64,000 nt of DNA from Bythopirellula goksoeyrii (GCF_008065115.1 NZ_CP042913.1:5467257-5531256), one strand, 5' to 3'. Counted from the stretch's first letter, positions 43,716 to 54,400 are shown. The notes: generated by a model from the letters alone, not told the origin. Made by a program: numbers and translations.

Positions 43716-46619
43716 ATGATTCGAATGGGTAGAAAACAAGGCATGATTACGGCTTTTGCAAAACATTCCTGGCAAATCTGCTGTGCGCGCGACAGAAATA
43801 TGACGCTCGCATTGACCGTTGCGATGATGTGTCTTGGCACCCTTTTGGCGAATGCTGACGAAGGCACACAGTCGATCCGTTTCACCAAAGATTGGCGATT
43901 CACCAAAGGCGACCCTGCCGCAGCCGAAACGGTTGACTTCGACGACTCCAAGTGGAACACAGTTCGGCTGCCGCATGACTGGGCGATCGCCGGTCCCTTT
44001 AACCCAGACGAAGACGGCTATGCCGGCAAATTACCCTGGAAGGGGGTCGGTTGGTATCGAAAGGAGTTTACCCTCGACTGGCCTGCAGGCTCGCGCATCT
44101 ATCTTGATTTCGACGGCGTGATGGCCTTCCCCCAGGTTTACATTAACGGTCAACTCGCCGGGAAGTGGGACTACGGCTACACCTCCTTCCGAGTGGATGC
44201 CACCGACTATGTGAATCTCTCGGGCAAGAACGTTATAGCTGTGCGTGCTGACACAACCAATCACGGCACGCGCTGGTATCCCGGTGCGGGCATCTACCGC
44301 AAGGTGATGCTGGAAATACGAGAGCCCATTCACATTGCCCCGTGGGGTGTCTGCATCACCACTCCGAAGGTGACCGACGATTCTGCCACGATCGATATCG
44401 CTGTGCAGGTTGAAAACCATAAACCAGCAGAAGTTTCCAGCAAAGTAACTTTCACACTCATTGATGCATCAGGAAATGACGTCGCCTCTGCCAGCATGGA
44501 TGGGACAATCGCTCCGGGGGACTCTGAGTTCAAACAGACTCTCACGATTGCCGACCCCCAGCGGTGGGACGTCGACCATCCCCACTTGTACAGACTTACA
44601 AGCGAATTGATCGTTGACGGCAAACTAGCTGACTCGCAAGCGACTTCCTTGGGTATTCGCACAATCGAGTTTACGGCCGACGACGGTTTTCATCTTAACG
44701 GACGGCGAGTTCAATTGCAGGGTGTCAACCTTCACCACGACCTGGGGCCACTCGGGGCCGCTTTCTCTACCAGAGCTGCGGAGCGGCAGCTACAAATCAT
44801 GAAAAGCATGGGCGTCAATGCGCTCCGCACTAGCCACAATCCACCCGCGCCCGAGGTGCTGGATCTATGCGATTCGATGGGCATCCTCGTCTGGGACGAA
44901 TGTTTTGACAAATGGGATCGAACTGCCGACCGCATTCACGGCAAGCCATCACTTCAGGAACACGGCGAGCGCCACTTGCGGAGTATGGTTTTGCGCGATC
45001 GCAACCATCCGTCAATCATTGTTTGGTCCATCGGTAATGAAATCCCCGATAATGAAGAAGGGGTAACACCAGAGCGAGTCAAGCTGATGGCAGAGATCGT
45101 GCGCAAATACGACACCTCACGACCAACGACGATTGGCACATGCTTCCCGCATCAAGTGGCTCAAGGGGTCTACGATAGTCTCGACGTGGTAGGCTGGAAC
45201 TATCTTCGGCGCTATGCGAATCATCGCAAGTTATTGACCGAAAAACCAATTCTCTATAGCGAGTCTGCTTCGACCCTGAGCTCCCGAGGATTCTACGCTC
45301 TGCCATTGGCCTACACGAAGACCGACTACAACCCTGGACTGCAAGTTAGCTCCTATGACCTGAATGCAGCGGCGTGGTCCGACATTCCCGAGGTCGAATT
45401 TGATCTAATGAAAAAGGACCCCTTCGTGGCAGGTGAGTTTGTCTGGACAGGTTTTGACTATCTCGGTGAACCGACCCCTTATAGCCATGAAGCCAAGAGC
45501 TCGTACTTCGGAATAGTAGACTTGTGTGGCATCCCCAAAGACCGTTATTGGTTGTATCGCAGTTATTGGAACCCTGAGGAATTGACGGTTCATATCACTC
45601 CTCACTGGAATTGGCCTGACCACGTCGGCGCAAAAGTACCGGTATTTGTCTACACTAATGGGGATTCGGCAGAACTATTTCTTAATGGCCAATCGCTCGG
45701 TCGACAGGAAAAAGGGGTACGTTCCGACCGTCAAGCCAATCTGGCAGTCGGAAAGCAGTTTTCGGCCAGTTCCACACGACCAAGTTTCGAAGCCGACCTG
45801 GCAGGCGACGACGACATGGATAGTAAGTGGTCCGCTGAGAACGACTCGCCAGTACAGTGGCTCCAAGTGGATCTTGGCAAGAGCGAGTCTATTAAGTGTA
45901 TCGTGATTGAATTTGAAAAGGAAGCCAAGTGGTATGGCTATGAGTTGCAGGTTTCTCCCGACATGATTCACTGGGAAACCGTAGCGAGAAAACCTGTCAG
46001 CGATTTCCCTCAATGGGGCGGATCGACAGCCTCAATCCACAAGACAGACATCCAAGCTCGCTATGCTCGAATAGAGTTTGATAGCTTGAGCGATGGCAAT
46101 CACGCGAGCATCAGCGAATTTGCGGTCTATCCCGACACCGCGCAATCCATGTACTACGATTCAACTTATGATTATCGTCTGCGCTGGAATGATGTGACTT
46201 ACGAACCGGGCGAACTTAAAGTAGTCGCATACAAAGACGGCAAGCAACTCGGCACGGCCCGAATTAAAACTGCCGGCGAGCCGGCGAAGATCCGCCTCAC
46301 TCCCGACCGCACAAGACTTGATGCGACAGGTGACGATTTATGCTATGTGCTGGTAGAAGCACTGGATAAAGACGGAGTGCTTTGCCCCTTGGCCGAAAAT
46401 CAAATCCGCTTCCAAGTCGAAGGACCAGCAGATATCGCAGCAGTCGGCAATGGCAATCCCATGTCGCAAGAACTGTTCCAAACCAATTCACGGCGGCTAT
46501 TCTACGGCAAAGCGATGCTCATCGTCCGAGCCAACGAGGGGCATCCAGGACAAATCACTGTAACTGCCGACGCAGATGATCTCGAAGCAACGAGCATATC
46601 TATTTCGTCGAACGAATGA
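43716..46619 (+). CDS. GH2 beta-galactosidase-like enzyme with inserted F5/8C (discoidin) domain
   Basis: This is a secreted GH2 protein of up to 967 residues. The first ATG lies 3 bases after the GH44 stop; the signal peptide proper begins at the ATG at 43800 (MTLALTVAMMCLGTLLANA), so the real start may be there. The domains are an N-terminal sugar-binding domain (WNTVRLPHDWAIAGPF), the immunoglobulin-like domain, and a barrel with acid/base Glu442 (SIGNE) and nucleophile Glu574 (AGEFVWTGFDYLGE). An F5/8-type C domain (about 675-810; NLAVGKQFSASSTRPSF, RYARIEFDSL) interrupts the C-terminal beta domains. The function is removal of terminal beta-linked galactose or a related sugar. Unlike its neighbours, it has no dockerin or PEP-CTERM tail. 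Confidence 0.9.
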   Translation: MIRMGRKQGMITAFAKHSWQICCARDRNMTLALTVAMMCLGTLLANADEGTQSIRFTKDWRFTKGDPAAAETVDFDDSKWNTVRLPHDWAIAGPFNPDEDGYAGKLPWKGVGWYRKEFTLDWPAGSRIYLDFDGVMAFPQVYINGQLAGKWDYGYTSFRVDATDYVNLSGKNVIAVRADTTNHGTRWYPGAGIYRKVMLEIREPIHIAPWGVCITTPKVTDDSATIDIAVQVENHKPAEVSSKVTFTLIDASGNDVASASMDGTIAPGDSEFKQTLTIADPQRWDVDHPHLYRLTSELIVDGKLADSQATSLGIRTIEFTADDGFHLNGRRVQLQGVNLHHDLGPLGAAFSTRAAERQLQIMKSMGVNALRTSHNPPAPEVLDLCDSMGILVWDECFDKWDRTADRIHGKPSLQEHGERHLRSMVLRDRNHPSIIVWSIGNEIPDNEEGVTPERVKLMAEIVRKYDTSRPTTIGTCFPHQVAQGVYDSLDVVGWNYLRRYANHRKLLTEKPILYSESASTLSSRGFYALPLAYTKTDYNPGLQVSSYDLNAAAWSDIPEVEFDLMKKDPFVAGEFVWTGFDYLGEPTPYSHEAKSSYFGIVDLCGIPKDRYWLYRSYWNPEELTVHITPHWNWPDHVGAKVPVFVYTNGDSAELFLNGQSLGRQEKGVRSDRQANLAVGKQFSASSTRPSFEADLAGDDDMDSKWSAENDSPVQWLQVDLGKSESIKCIVIEFEKEAKWYGYELQVSPDMIHWETVARKPVSDFPQWGGSTASIHKTDIQARYARIEFDSLSDGNHASISEFAVYPDTAQSMYYDSTYDYRLRWNDVTYEPGELKVVAYKDGKQLGTARIKTAGEPAKIRLTPDRTRLDATGDDLCYVLVEALDKDGVLCPLAENQIRFQVEGPADIAAVGNGNPMSQELFQTNSRRLFYGKAMLIVRANEGHPGQITVTADADDLEATSISISSNE

Positions 46620-46638
46620 CGCTTACCGCTCTCTGTGT

Positions 46639-48351
46639 TTAAGCAACCGCTTTCCGGCTACTCCGCATCAATTGGACAACAAGTACCAGGCCGATATACG
46701 CAGCCGCGAAGCCCAGCCCCGTGTATCCCCCCTTCTTCATGATGGCCGAGAGTCCCGCGCCGGTCGCCGCCAAGGCGGCAATGCTCATCAACACATTCCA
46801 CACTACTCGTCGCACACCAGTGGGACGTTCTTTGCCCAATAGTGTTTCTTGATTCATCATTAGATAGAACGTGACATAAGCAATAGGCAGCAGCATCGCT
46901 CCGAAGACACCAGCCACCACAGTCAACCAAGCCTTGGCGTTTCCCTGCCAAATAAGAGGCCAGAACGCACCGTTGGCAGATAGCAAACACCCGAGCCGGA
47001 AGATCCAGCCGCGCGGCGGTATGTTGAACACTTCGCACACGACGAAACCAGATATTAACATCATCAACGAAATTGACGATAGCGTCATTCCGACCACGCC
47101 GATGCCGAATACGATATTCGAGAAGAATCGACCTCCTTCTCCTTTGTCATTGGCAAACAGTTGCTGGAGAGAATTGGCCAGATCGTACGTATCGCGTTTC
47201 ACTAGCACGGCAGCTAACTCGGTCTCCGCGAGTGATGGCTCGCCGGAAAAATCATATTGCCCCGCTTTCCCAGCAGCCTCCCTTTCTCCCAAAATCGTCT
47301 GGTAGTCTTTTTGCAAACGAGGCGGAACCTGCACTTCGCCGTTGCTCACAATACATCCGGCTGGCAGCTTGGCGTGAAACTGAGTTGCTGCCGCAATCAC
47401 GACGCAGCCTGTGACCAGTACGAAAGGAATAAACATGCCGGTGGACAAATCAAAGATTGTGAGTCCTCGGAAGTCCTTATCCCACCCACGTCCGAGCAAC
47501 GTGTAGGGTAGCAGAAACGTCATATTGATCCCGACCGCAGCCGCACCTGCACTTAGCATCACATCGCGCTGCTGGCTTACGATCGAATCGCTCCAGTAAG
47601 CCCGCGCCGCAGGATCAGAAATTGCATTGAGCAGTGAATCAAAGGTACTGGAAGGATGGAAGAGGTGGTTGAATTTTGGGATAAACCCCGAAAAGACTGC
47701 CCCCCAATCGACCCCATCGCCTACCATCGACATCCTGATGACCACCCCAAAGAAGCACAACACGATCCCAGCTACCACACTCTTGAGCACTGTCTCATAG
47801 ATCTTCACACCCACGCTACCGCTCCCGTAACTCCAGGTAACGAGAGTACACAGCACAAGTATCGCGATGGAGACCAACCACTTGCCTGCTTCGGTGGATT
47901 CGGTGCCGGCAGACAAGATGCCGTCTCCGAGGAAAATACCAGGAAATAGATTCTGCTCACAAACGGCGAAGCACAAAGAGTATTGCGGCATCGACCAAAC
48001 CAAATTGGCCATCAATGAGGCCAACAGCCACGACCAACCCAGCACGGGGTTGATATGCGAGTTGATGGCACGGAAGGGTCGTTCGCCAGTCGAAAGGGTA
48101 ACGTAGCCAATCGCACTCAGCATGATTACGCCCAGGATCATGGCGAAGGGCTGCACCCAAATCATGCTCACACCGGCCAAGATCCCCAGATATAAGCTGC
48201 TACCCATGGAGCCGCCGCCAAGGGTCATAGCACTCTGCATCCACCCTGGCCCCGAGAGTTTGGTGTAGGCCAGAAACTTCGCCAATCCCCCCTTGGCTTG
48301 CCCATCGAGAATTACTTGCCGATCAGCTTCTAACTGCAGGTCTTCCGACAT
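46639..48351 (-). CDS. Nramp-like membrane transporter lacking canonical metal motifs
   Basis: This is a 570-residue protein with eleven or more predicted transmembrane helices. It resembles the Nramp fold in helix layout and in the start GPGWMQSAMTLGGGSMGSSLYLG, but the DPGN metal motif of TM1 is replaced by LGGGSMGS, and TM6 reads AVGINMTFLLPY where Nramp has MPHN. A hydrophilic loop of about 80 residues (residues about 340-420) lies between helices 7 and 8. Nramp-related proteins without DPGN are known as Mg transporters (NRMTs) or have unknown substrates. The cargo therefore cannot be called. It converges with the GH2 gene, 19 bases apart. Confidence 0.75.
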   Translation of the reverse strand: MSEDLQLEADRQVILDGQAKGGLAKFLAYTKLSGPGWMQSAMTLGGGSMGSSLYLGILAGVSMIWVQPFAMILGVIMLSAIGYVTLSTGERPFRAINSHINPVLGWSWLLASLMANLVWSMPQYSLCFAVCEQNLFPGIFLGDGILSAGTESTEAGKWLVSIAILVLCTLVTWSYGSGSVGVKIYETVLKSVVAGIVLCFFGVVIRMSMVGDGVDWGAVFSGFIPKFNHLFHPSSTFDSLLNAISDPAARAYWSDSIVSQQRDVMLSAGAAAVGINMTFLLPYTLLGRGWDKDFRGLTIFDLSTGMFIPFVLVTGCVVIAAATQFHAKLPAGCIVSNGEVQVPPRLQKDYQTILGEREAAGKAGQYDFSGEPSLAETELAAVLVKRDTYDLANSLQQLFANDKGEGGRFFSNIVFGIGVVGMTLSSISLMMLISGFVVCEVFNIPPRGWIFRLGCLLSANGAFWPLIWQGNAKAWLTVVAGVFGAMLLPIAYVTFYLMMNQETLLGKERPTGVRRVVWNVLMSIAALAATGAGLSAIMKKGGYTGLGFAAAYIGLVLVVQLMRSSRKAVA

Positions 48352-48537
48352 ATAAAAATCCGGTTTCTTAGTTGAGACAAGTGATCACTCAAGAAAAGGT
48401 GCAAATTCCATAAACTTGGGTATTTATGGTAACGATTTTGGCGATTCGAGGTAAGTTCCGAAAATAGAAATAGAACTACCGATTTTCACCCGTTGAGGGT
48501 GCTGCGGACGTTGGCACCGCGGAGCGCGGCTCCAAGC

Positions 48538-49587
48538 TTACGGTACTAAGCTTCCCTGGCACCCAGAGCCGGCACCCGCCGTGCAACCGAAGCAGTGCCT
48601 CCCCGTAACGATTTGCCGTTTTGCAAGTTCAGCAATATCGAGATCAAAAATGCTTTGCGCAGCTTTAGCGACCAACGGCAGTTCCAGCATCTGGTTGAAA
48701 TCACAGTCGTACAGTCTTCCCTGCCAATCAACCGACAGCATCGAGCGGCACATCACTCCCTCTACCGCCCGGGGATTGAACGACTCGACCAGCTTCTGCA
48801 TGTAGCTCTGGTATTGTCCCGACTGCAACAGATCGTCAAGAAACCGGCTGATGGGGAGATTGGTTATTGTGTAGAGCTTGGTGAACTCTATGCCGTACTG
48901 CTTACGTAGTTCACGGCGATAGTCTGCTTCAAGTTGAGCCTGAGACGGCGGCAGTGAAGGTCCGACGGGATTGTAAACCAATATCAAGGACAATGGGCTG
49001 TTGGGCTGACCATAGCCCAGTTCGTTCAGCCGCCGCAGGGCTTGAATCGATTTTTGAAAGACACCATCCCCACGCTGGCTGTCGCAATTCTCCTCGGTAT
49101 AGCATGGCAATGAGGCGACGACCTCAACTTGATGGTGCGCCAAGAACTCCGGCAGACTTTCATAGCCCGGAGCAACCAGGATCGTGAGATTGCAGCGATC
49201 AATCACATGCCGACCCAACTGCCGAGCTTGTTCGACTATCCAATTGAAATTGGAGTTCATCTCAGGCGCACCACCTGTGATGTCGAGCGTACCGATGTCG
49301 CTTTCTCTCAACACTCGAATCACGGCTTCGGCAGTCTTCCGAGACATGCTCTCGCGGCGATCGGGCCCCGCATCGACATGACAATGTCGACAGGTCTGGT
49401 TGCAGAGCTTGCCAACGTTGACTTGCAGTACGTCAATACCATTCGCCTCGAGAGGCTCAAGTTCATTCTCAGCCAGAGTAGCAGCAAATGTTGGCAATGC
49501 ATGTTCGTCCTGCGACTCCAAAATCGCGATCTGCTCCGAAGCCTCCGCCAGCGGGCTGTGTTGTCGTAAGAGTGAAAGTTGAATAAT
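48538..49587 (-). CDS. arsS: Arsenosugar-biosynthesis-type radical SAM protein ArsS
   Basis: The open frame extends to a TTG at 49692, but GGAG at 49598-49595 lies exactly 7 bases before an ATT codon at 49587-49585, which I take as a possible rare start; this gives 349 residues and leaves room for divergent promoters. The radical SAM motif is CNQTCRHCHVDAG (CxxxCxxC), preceded by LQVNVGKLC. Next comes LDITGGAPEMNSNF, and the C-terminal domain has GVMCRSMLSVDWQGRLYDCDFNQML and HCFGCTAGAGSGCQG, all typical of ArsS. ArsS is thought to join a 5'-deoxyadenosyl group to dimethylarsenite. It is transcribed divergently from two glycosyltransferase genes of the matching families. Confidence 0.88.
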   Translation of the reverse strand: MIQLSLLRQHSPLAEASEQIAILESQDEHALPTFAATLAENELEPLEANGIDVLQVNVGKLCNQTCRHCHVDAGPDRRESMSRKTAEAVIRVLRESDIGTLDITGGAPEMNSNFNWIVEQARQLGRHVIDRCNLTILVAPGYESLPEFLAHHQVEVVASLPCYTEENCDSQRGDGVFQKSIQALRRLNELGYGQPNSPLSLILVYNPVGPSLPPSQAQLEADYRRELRKQYGIEFTKLYTITNLPISRFLDDLLQSGQYQSYMQKLVESFNPRAVEGVMCRSMLSVDWQGRLYDCDFNQMLELPLVAKAAQSIFDLDIAELAKRQIVTGRHCFGCTAGAGSGCQGSLVP

Positions 49588-49734
49588 GGTAGGACTCCTC
49601 AAATCTTGCCTGTTGCCAGTGGTTGGCGATTGCTGGATCTTTCCTCCGCTCCGGACGCGTGAGATAGTGTAAGATGCAATTCTTAGCTCCAACTCTTGAA
49701 GCGACTTCCAGTTGGTTAGTTTTTGCCATCAACT

Positions 49735-50511
49735 ATGCATCGAAGCCTATCAGAATCTGATTCTGACACACTCTCGCAAACGGCGAAAGCTCCCCATGAT
49801 AAACTGAGCGAACTTGGACGCGTATCGGTAGTTATTCCCGTAGGACCAGGAGACAGCTCTTGGCGAACTCTACTAGGCTACTTATCCCAACTACCTAGTG
49901 AAGCGGAAGTGTGGCTCGTTGGCACCAAAGCCGAACCCTCCGATTTTACTTCTTTGACTAGTGAACTCGGCTTCAGTTGCAATATCGAATGGTTCTGTAC
50001 CTCGGTGGGTCGCGCCCATCAGATGAATACCGGCGCGCAACTATCCAAGAAGGATTTCCTCTGGTTTCTCCATGCCGATAGCCAGTTCGACAACGTCGTA
50101 CTGACTGCCTTGAATACTTCGCTTACGACATCTCCCGAGGCGGTCCACTTTTTCGATCTGCAATTTCAGCACGACGGACCCTCGATGGCACGCCTCAATG
50201 CCTGGGGAGTCTGGCTGCGGTCTCACATCTTGAAACTTCCCTTCGGAGACCAGGGACTGTGTATGAGCCGTGATACGTTTGATCAACTGGGTCGATTCCC
50301 CGAAGACGCGTCCTACGGAGAAGACCACCTGCTCGTTTGGCAGGCCCACCGGCATCGAATCACCCTGCGGGCAGTAAGCGCAACTCTTTCGACCAGTGCC
50401 CGCAAGTATCGATCGCAGGGTTGGCTCAAGACTACTTCGATTCATCTTTGGCGAACTTGGGCGCAGGCATTTCCCGAATTCATCGCTCTGTTGCGGAGTC
50501 GAATGCGATGA
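49735..50511 (+). CDS. TIGR04283-type glycosyltransferase (arsenosugar-associated)
   Basis: The frame is open from a TTG at 49723; the ATG at 49735 gives 258 residues. It is a GT-A-type family 2 glycosyltransferase: VSVVIPVGPGDSSW at the start, GRAHQMNTGAQLSKKDFLWFLHADS (the DxD-like HADS site) and LPFGDQGLCMSRDTFDQLGRFPEDASYGEDHLLVW. These features match the TIGR04283 family found in arsenosugar gene sets. It would transfer a sugar in the cytoplasm; no membrane segment is present. Its stop overlaps the next ATG (ATGA), so the two transferases are coupled. Confidence 0.88.
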   Translation: MHRSLSESDSDTLSQTAKAPHDKLSELGRVSVVIPVGPGDSSWRTLLGYLSQLPSEAEVWLVGTKAEPSDFTSLTSELGFSCNIEWFCTSVGRAHQMNTGAQLSKKDFLWFLHADSQFDNVVLTALNTSLTTSPEAVHFFDLQFQHDGPSMARLNAWGVWLRSHILKLPFGDQGLCMSRDTFDQLGRFPEDASYGEDHLLVWQAHRHRITLRAVSATLSTSARKYRSQGWLKTTSIHLWRTWAQAFPEFIALLRSRMR

Positions 50512-51221
50512 GTAGACAATCTGCCGCCGTTGCTGTGTTTGTCAAAACTCCAAGGCTTTCACCCATCAAGACGCGACTGGCCGCTGACATCGGGTTGGAA
50601 CGAAGTGCAGAGTTTTACCACTTGTCAGTGACATGCATCGCGGCAACTGTCGCTGCGGTCGCCAAGTCTACGGGCGCCACTCCCTACTGGGCAGTGGCAG
50701 AGGAAGCAGGACTCGACGATCCACTTTGGCAGCAATTCCCCTGTGTCTCTCAAGGCGAGGGGGACTTGGGAGATCGGCTGCACAAAGTTTTTGACGAGTT
50801 GATTCTACAGCACACCGCAGTCGTTCTCATTGGGGCCGATTCTCCGCAACTGACTCCGACCATTCTGAAACATGCGATTCAATTTCTGATCGATCCACAT
50901 GACCACTTCAATTATGTTTTGGGTCGCACCCATGATGGGGGTTTTTATCTATTTGGCTCAAATGCCCAGATTCAACAGGAGGCCTGGTCTACGATTCCCT
51001 ACAGCACGGTAAACACTGCCGAATCTCTAGCTGCGAACCTTCTCCCTTCGGGTAACATTAGAGAACTTGCTCGACTTACCGACGTCGACGTGGTGGAGGA
51101 TTTGGCAATCCTGAGAAATGAATTGCTCACGGTCTCCGCACAAGTTCCTGAGCAGATTTGCCTGCTTGAGTGGCTAGAGCAGACAATTGGCGATCTGCAA
51201 GGCAATTCTGACGTGCAATAA
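50508..51221 (+). CDS. TIGR04282-type glycosyltransferase/nucleotidyltransferase-like protein (arsenosugar-associated)
   Basis: The frame is open from 50337 inside the upstream gene; the ATG at 50508 overlaps the previous stop and gives 237 residues. The start AVFVKTPRLSPIKTRLAADIG and the core VVLIGADSPQLTP, VLGRTHDGGFYLFG are hallmarks of the TIGR04282 (DUF2064, CofC/MobA-like) family, which accompanies TIGR04283 and ArsS in arsenosugar-type clusters. The probable role is sugar or nucleotidyl transfer in the same pathway; biochemical data are scarce. No arsM (arsenite methyltransferase) lies within the window, so the pathway is incomplete here. Confidence 0.88.
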   Translation: MSRQSAAVAVFVKTPRLSPIKTRLAADIGLERSAEFYHLSVTCIAATVAAVAKSTGATPYWAVAEEAGLDDPLWQQFPCVSQGEGDLGDRLHKVFDELILQHTAVVLIGADSPQLTPTILKHAIQFLIDPHDHFNYVLGRTHDGGFYLFGSNAQIQQEAWSTIPYSTVNTAESLAANLLPSGNIRELARLTDVDVVEDLAILRNELLTVSAQVPEQICLLEWLEQTIGDLQGNSDVQ

Positions 51222-51408
51222 TTACCTGCCGAAATGATTGATTCTGGCTCAGCGAATGTTCATAATCACAAGTGGGCTGAGCAATTAATCCTCTTATTCT
51301 CTTCATCCACTTCTCGAAACAACTTGAGGGACCTGCTTTGAACGTGTTGTCAGCATAACGAATCGTGCTGCTCTCTACTCCTTCTCCCAATCGAGAGAGG
51401 CAACCATT

Positions 51409-54400
51409 ATGACTACCCGTCACACTACCAACTTTCTATTCCAATCCATGACGAGCGCGATGCTCTGGTGCTTTACCCTCGCCTCGCTTCCGTGTGCCTC
51501 GGCGATCGACTACAACTGGCAAGCCCTCTTCGTGCCTCCCAATCCGAATCCTTTCTACGACGGCAACTGGTCTTCTGTCGGGAATTGGGACCATGGCACT
51601 TTCATCCCTAGCACGGCCAACGACTCTGCCATCATTGGTCTCTCGGGTGTACCTGACTATGTGGTAACGCTTGACCTCGACACGCACATTGGAACTTTTG
51701 CACTTGATTCCGAGGATGCCACGTTCGATGCCGTGAGCAGGGTGTTTCGCGTCGATGGCATGAGCAATTTCAACAAAGGCATCGCCAATTGGGACAACAG
51801 TCAGGTATTGGACAGTGGCGCGGGAACACTGACTCAAAGCAAGCCAGCGACAATGAATGTCACTCGCACAGTGCTGATCGACACTGCTAATATCGATCTG
51901 CGGGGGACAGTTAACGTTCTGGCTGACGATTCCAACACGGCGCTCACCGTTACCCATGGGCTATCAAATCGTGGCTTGATCGATATCTCCACCGTTTCCA
52001 CTAGCAGCTCTACGCTGAGTATTCCAAATGGAACCTTGGTCAACGACATTGTTGGAGGCATGAGCGGTGAACTGCGATTCAGTGGCGCTGGCACTGGGCA
52101 GCGACAGTTCAACGGCAGCCTGGACAACTCTCAATTCGTCCAAGTGCTGGCCGACACGGTCTTCGGCACAAATGGTTCGACCGTCACCAACACGGGCTCG
52201 TTCTTTGTGGCTCCCGATACCACGCTCACGATGACGGCTGGGAATCAGATCTTCAATCAAGATGCCGGAGAGCTTGTGGTCCAGGGCACGTTTAATCCCA
52301 GTTCCGCTACATTCAATTTCAACGGCGGCAATGTGGCTGACAATGCCAATACCAACCCGATTACTCTGACTAATTCTTCACTCAAGATTGGCCCCAGTGC
52401 TGGCTCAGGAAAGTTCATACTTCATAACACCAGCAGCTACAGTGGAAACTTGAAGGCAGTCCAATTCCTTACCATCCAAGGCACCACCGCCAGCACGTCT
52501 GTGACGGCCGCCACGGGCTTCACCAACAACAGTACCCTCACCATTGAGACCACCGGTGGCGGGGTAACACAGCTAGCGATCACCAGCGGAACTCTAACCA
52601 ATCAGGCTGCCGGCATCATCAATTTCGATGGCTCTACAAGTATGCGCAGGTTCCAAGGCGATCTCGATAACCTGGGGACCGTCAATGTGAATGGCGATAC
52701 AGACTTCAATCGCAATGGCGACACCTTCACCAACATGAACGCTTTCAACGTTGCCACCGACGCAACGCTCCTGATGCAGATTGGAAATCAAACATTCAAT
52801 CAGGATGCCGGCACGCTGGATATCCAGGGCACCTTCAATCCCAGTTCTGCCACCTTCAACTTCAATGGTGGCGACGTCACAGGGAACTCGATGGTGCTCA
52901 CCAATTCAACGCTGAACATCGCACCTACTGCCGGCAGTGGGTCTTTTGTACTTCGCAATACCAGCAACTTCAGTGGGAATCTGCAACCAGGGCAAACAGT
53001 GAGTGTTCAAGGAACCGCTAGCAGCACATCTGTCACGGCCGCCACGGGGTTCACTAACAATAGTACCCTCACCATCGAGACTACCGGTGGCGGGGCGACA
53101 CAGTTGGCGATTACCAGCGGAACTCTGACCAATCAGACAGCCGGCATCATCAACTTCGAAGGCCCTGCAAGTATACGCAGGTTCCAAGGCGATCTCGATA
53201 ACCGTGGGACCGTCAATGTGAATGGCGATACGGATTTCAATCGCAATGGCGACACCTTCACCAACATGAACGCTTTCAATGTTGCCGCTGGCGCCACGCT
53301 CACCGTGGCAACCGGCAACCAAATCTTTAACCAAGACGCAGGTACACTCGACGTGCAAGGGACATTCAATCCCAGCTCTGCCACCTTCAACTTCAATGGT
53401 GGCGACGTCACAGGGAACTCGATGGTGCTCACCAACTCAACGCTGAACATCGCACCTACCGCTGGCAGTGGTTCGTTTGTACTTCGCAACACCAGCAACT
53501 TCAGTGGTGACCTACAACCGGGACAGCTGCTCACCATTCAAGGCACTGCTAGCAGCACGGCTGTCACGGCCGCCACGGGTTTCACTAACAATAGTACCCT
53601 CACCATCGAGACCACCGGTGGCGGGTCGACACAGTTGGCGATCACCAGTGGAACTCTAACCAATCAGGCTGCTGGCATCATCAACTTTGATGGCTCTGCA
53701 AGTATACTCAGGTTCCAGGGCGATCTCGACAACCTGGGGACCGTCAATGTGAATGGCGATACGGATTTCAATCGTAATGGCGACACCTTTACCAATATGA
53801 ACGCCTTCAACGTTGCCATCTACGCAACGCTCTCGATGCAGATTGGAAATCAAACATTCAATCAGGATGCCGGCACACTGAATATCCAGGGCACCTTCAA
53901 TCCCAGTTCTGTCACCTTCAACTTCAATGGTGGCGACGTCACAGGGAACTCGATGGTGCTCACCAACTCAACGCTGAACATCGCACCTACCGCTGGCAGT
54001 GGGTCTTTTCTACTTCGCAACACCAGCAACTTTAGTGGTGACCTACAACCGGGACAGCTGCTCACCATTCAAGGAACCGCTAGCAGCACGGCTGTCACGG
54101 CCGCTACGGGTTTCACTAACAACAGCACCCTCACCATTGAAACCACCGGTGGCGGGGTAACACAGCTAGCGATCACCAGCGGAACTCTGACCAATCAGGC
54201 TGCCGGCATCATCAACTTCGATGGCTCTGCAAGTGTTCGTCGGTTCCAAGGCGATCTCGATAACCTGGGGACCGTCAATGTGAATGGCGATACGGATTTC
54301 AATCGCAATGGGGATACCTTTACCAATATGAACGCCTTCAACGTTGCCGCTGGCGCAACGCTCTCGATGCAGATTGGAAATCAAACATTCAATCAGGATG

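Noticed and set aside
51237-51252. TTGATTCTGGCTCAGC, which looks like the start of 16S rRNA
   Set aside because: Only this stretch resembles the 5' end of 16S rRNA; the following bases do not continue as rRNA, and it lies in a 187-base gap before the giant surface gene.
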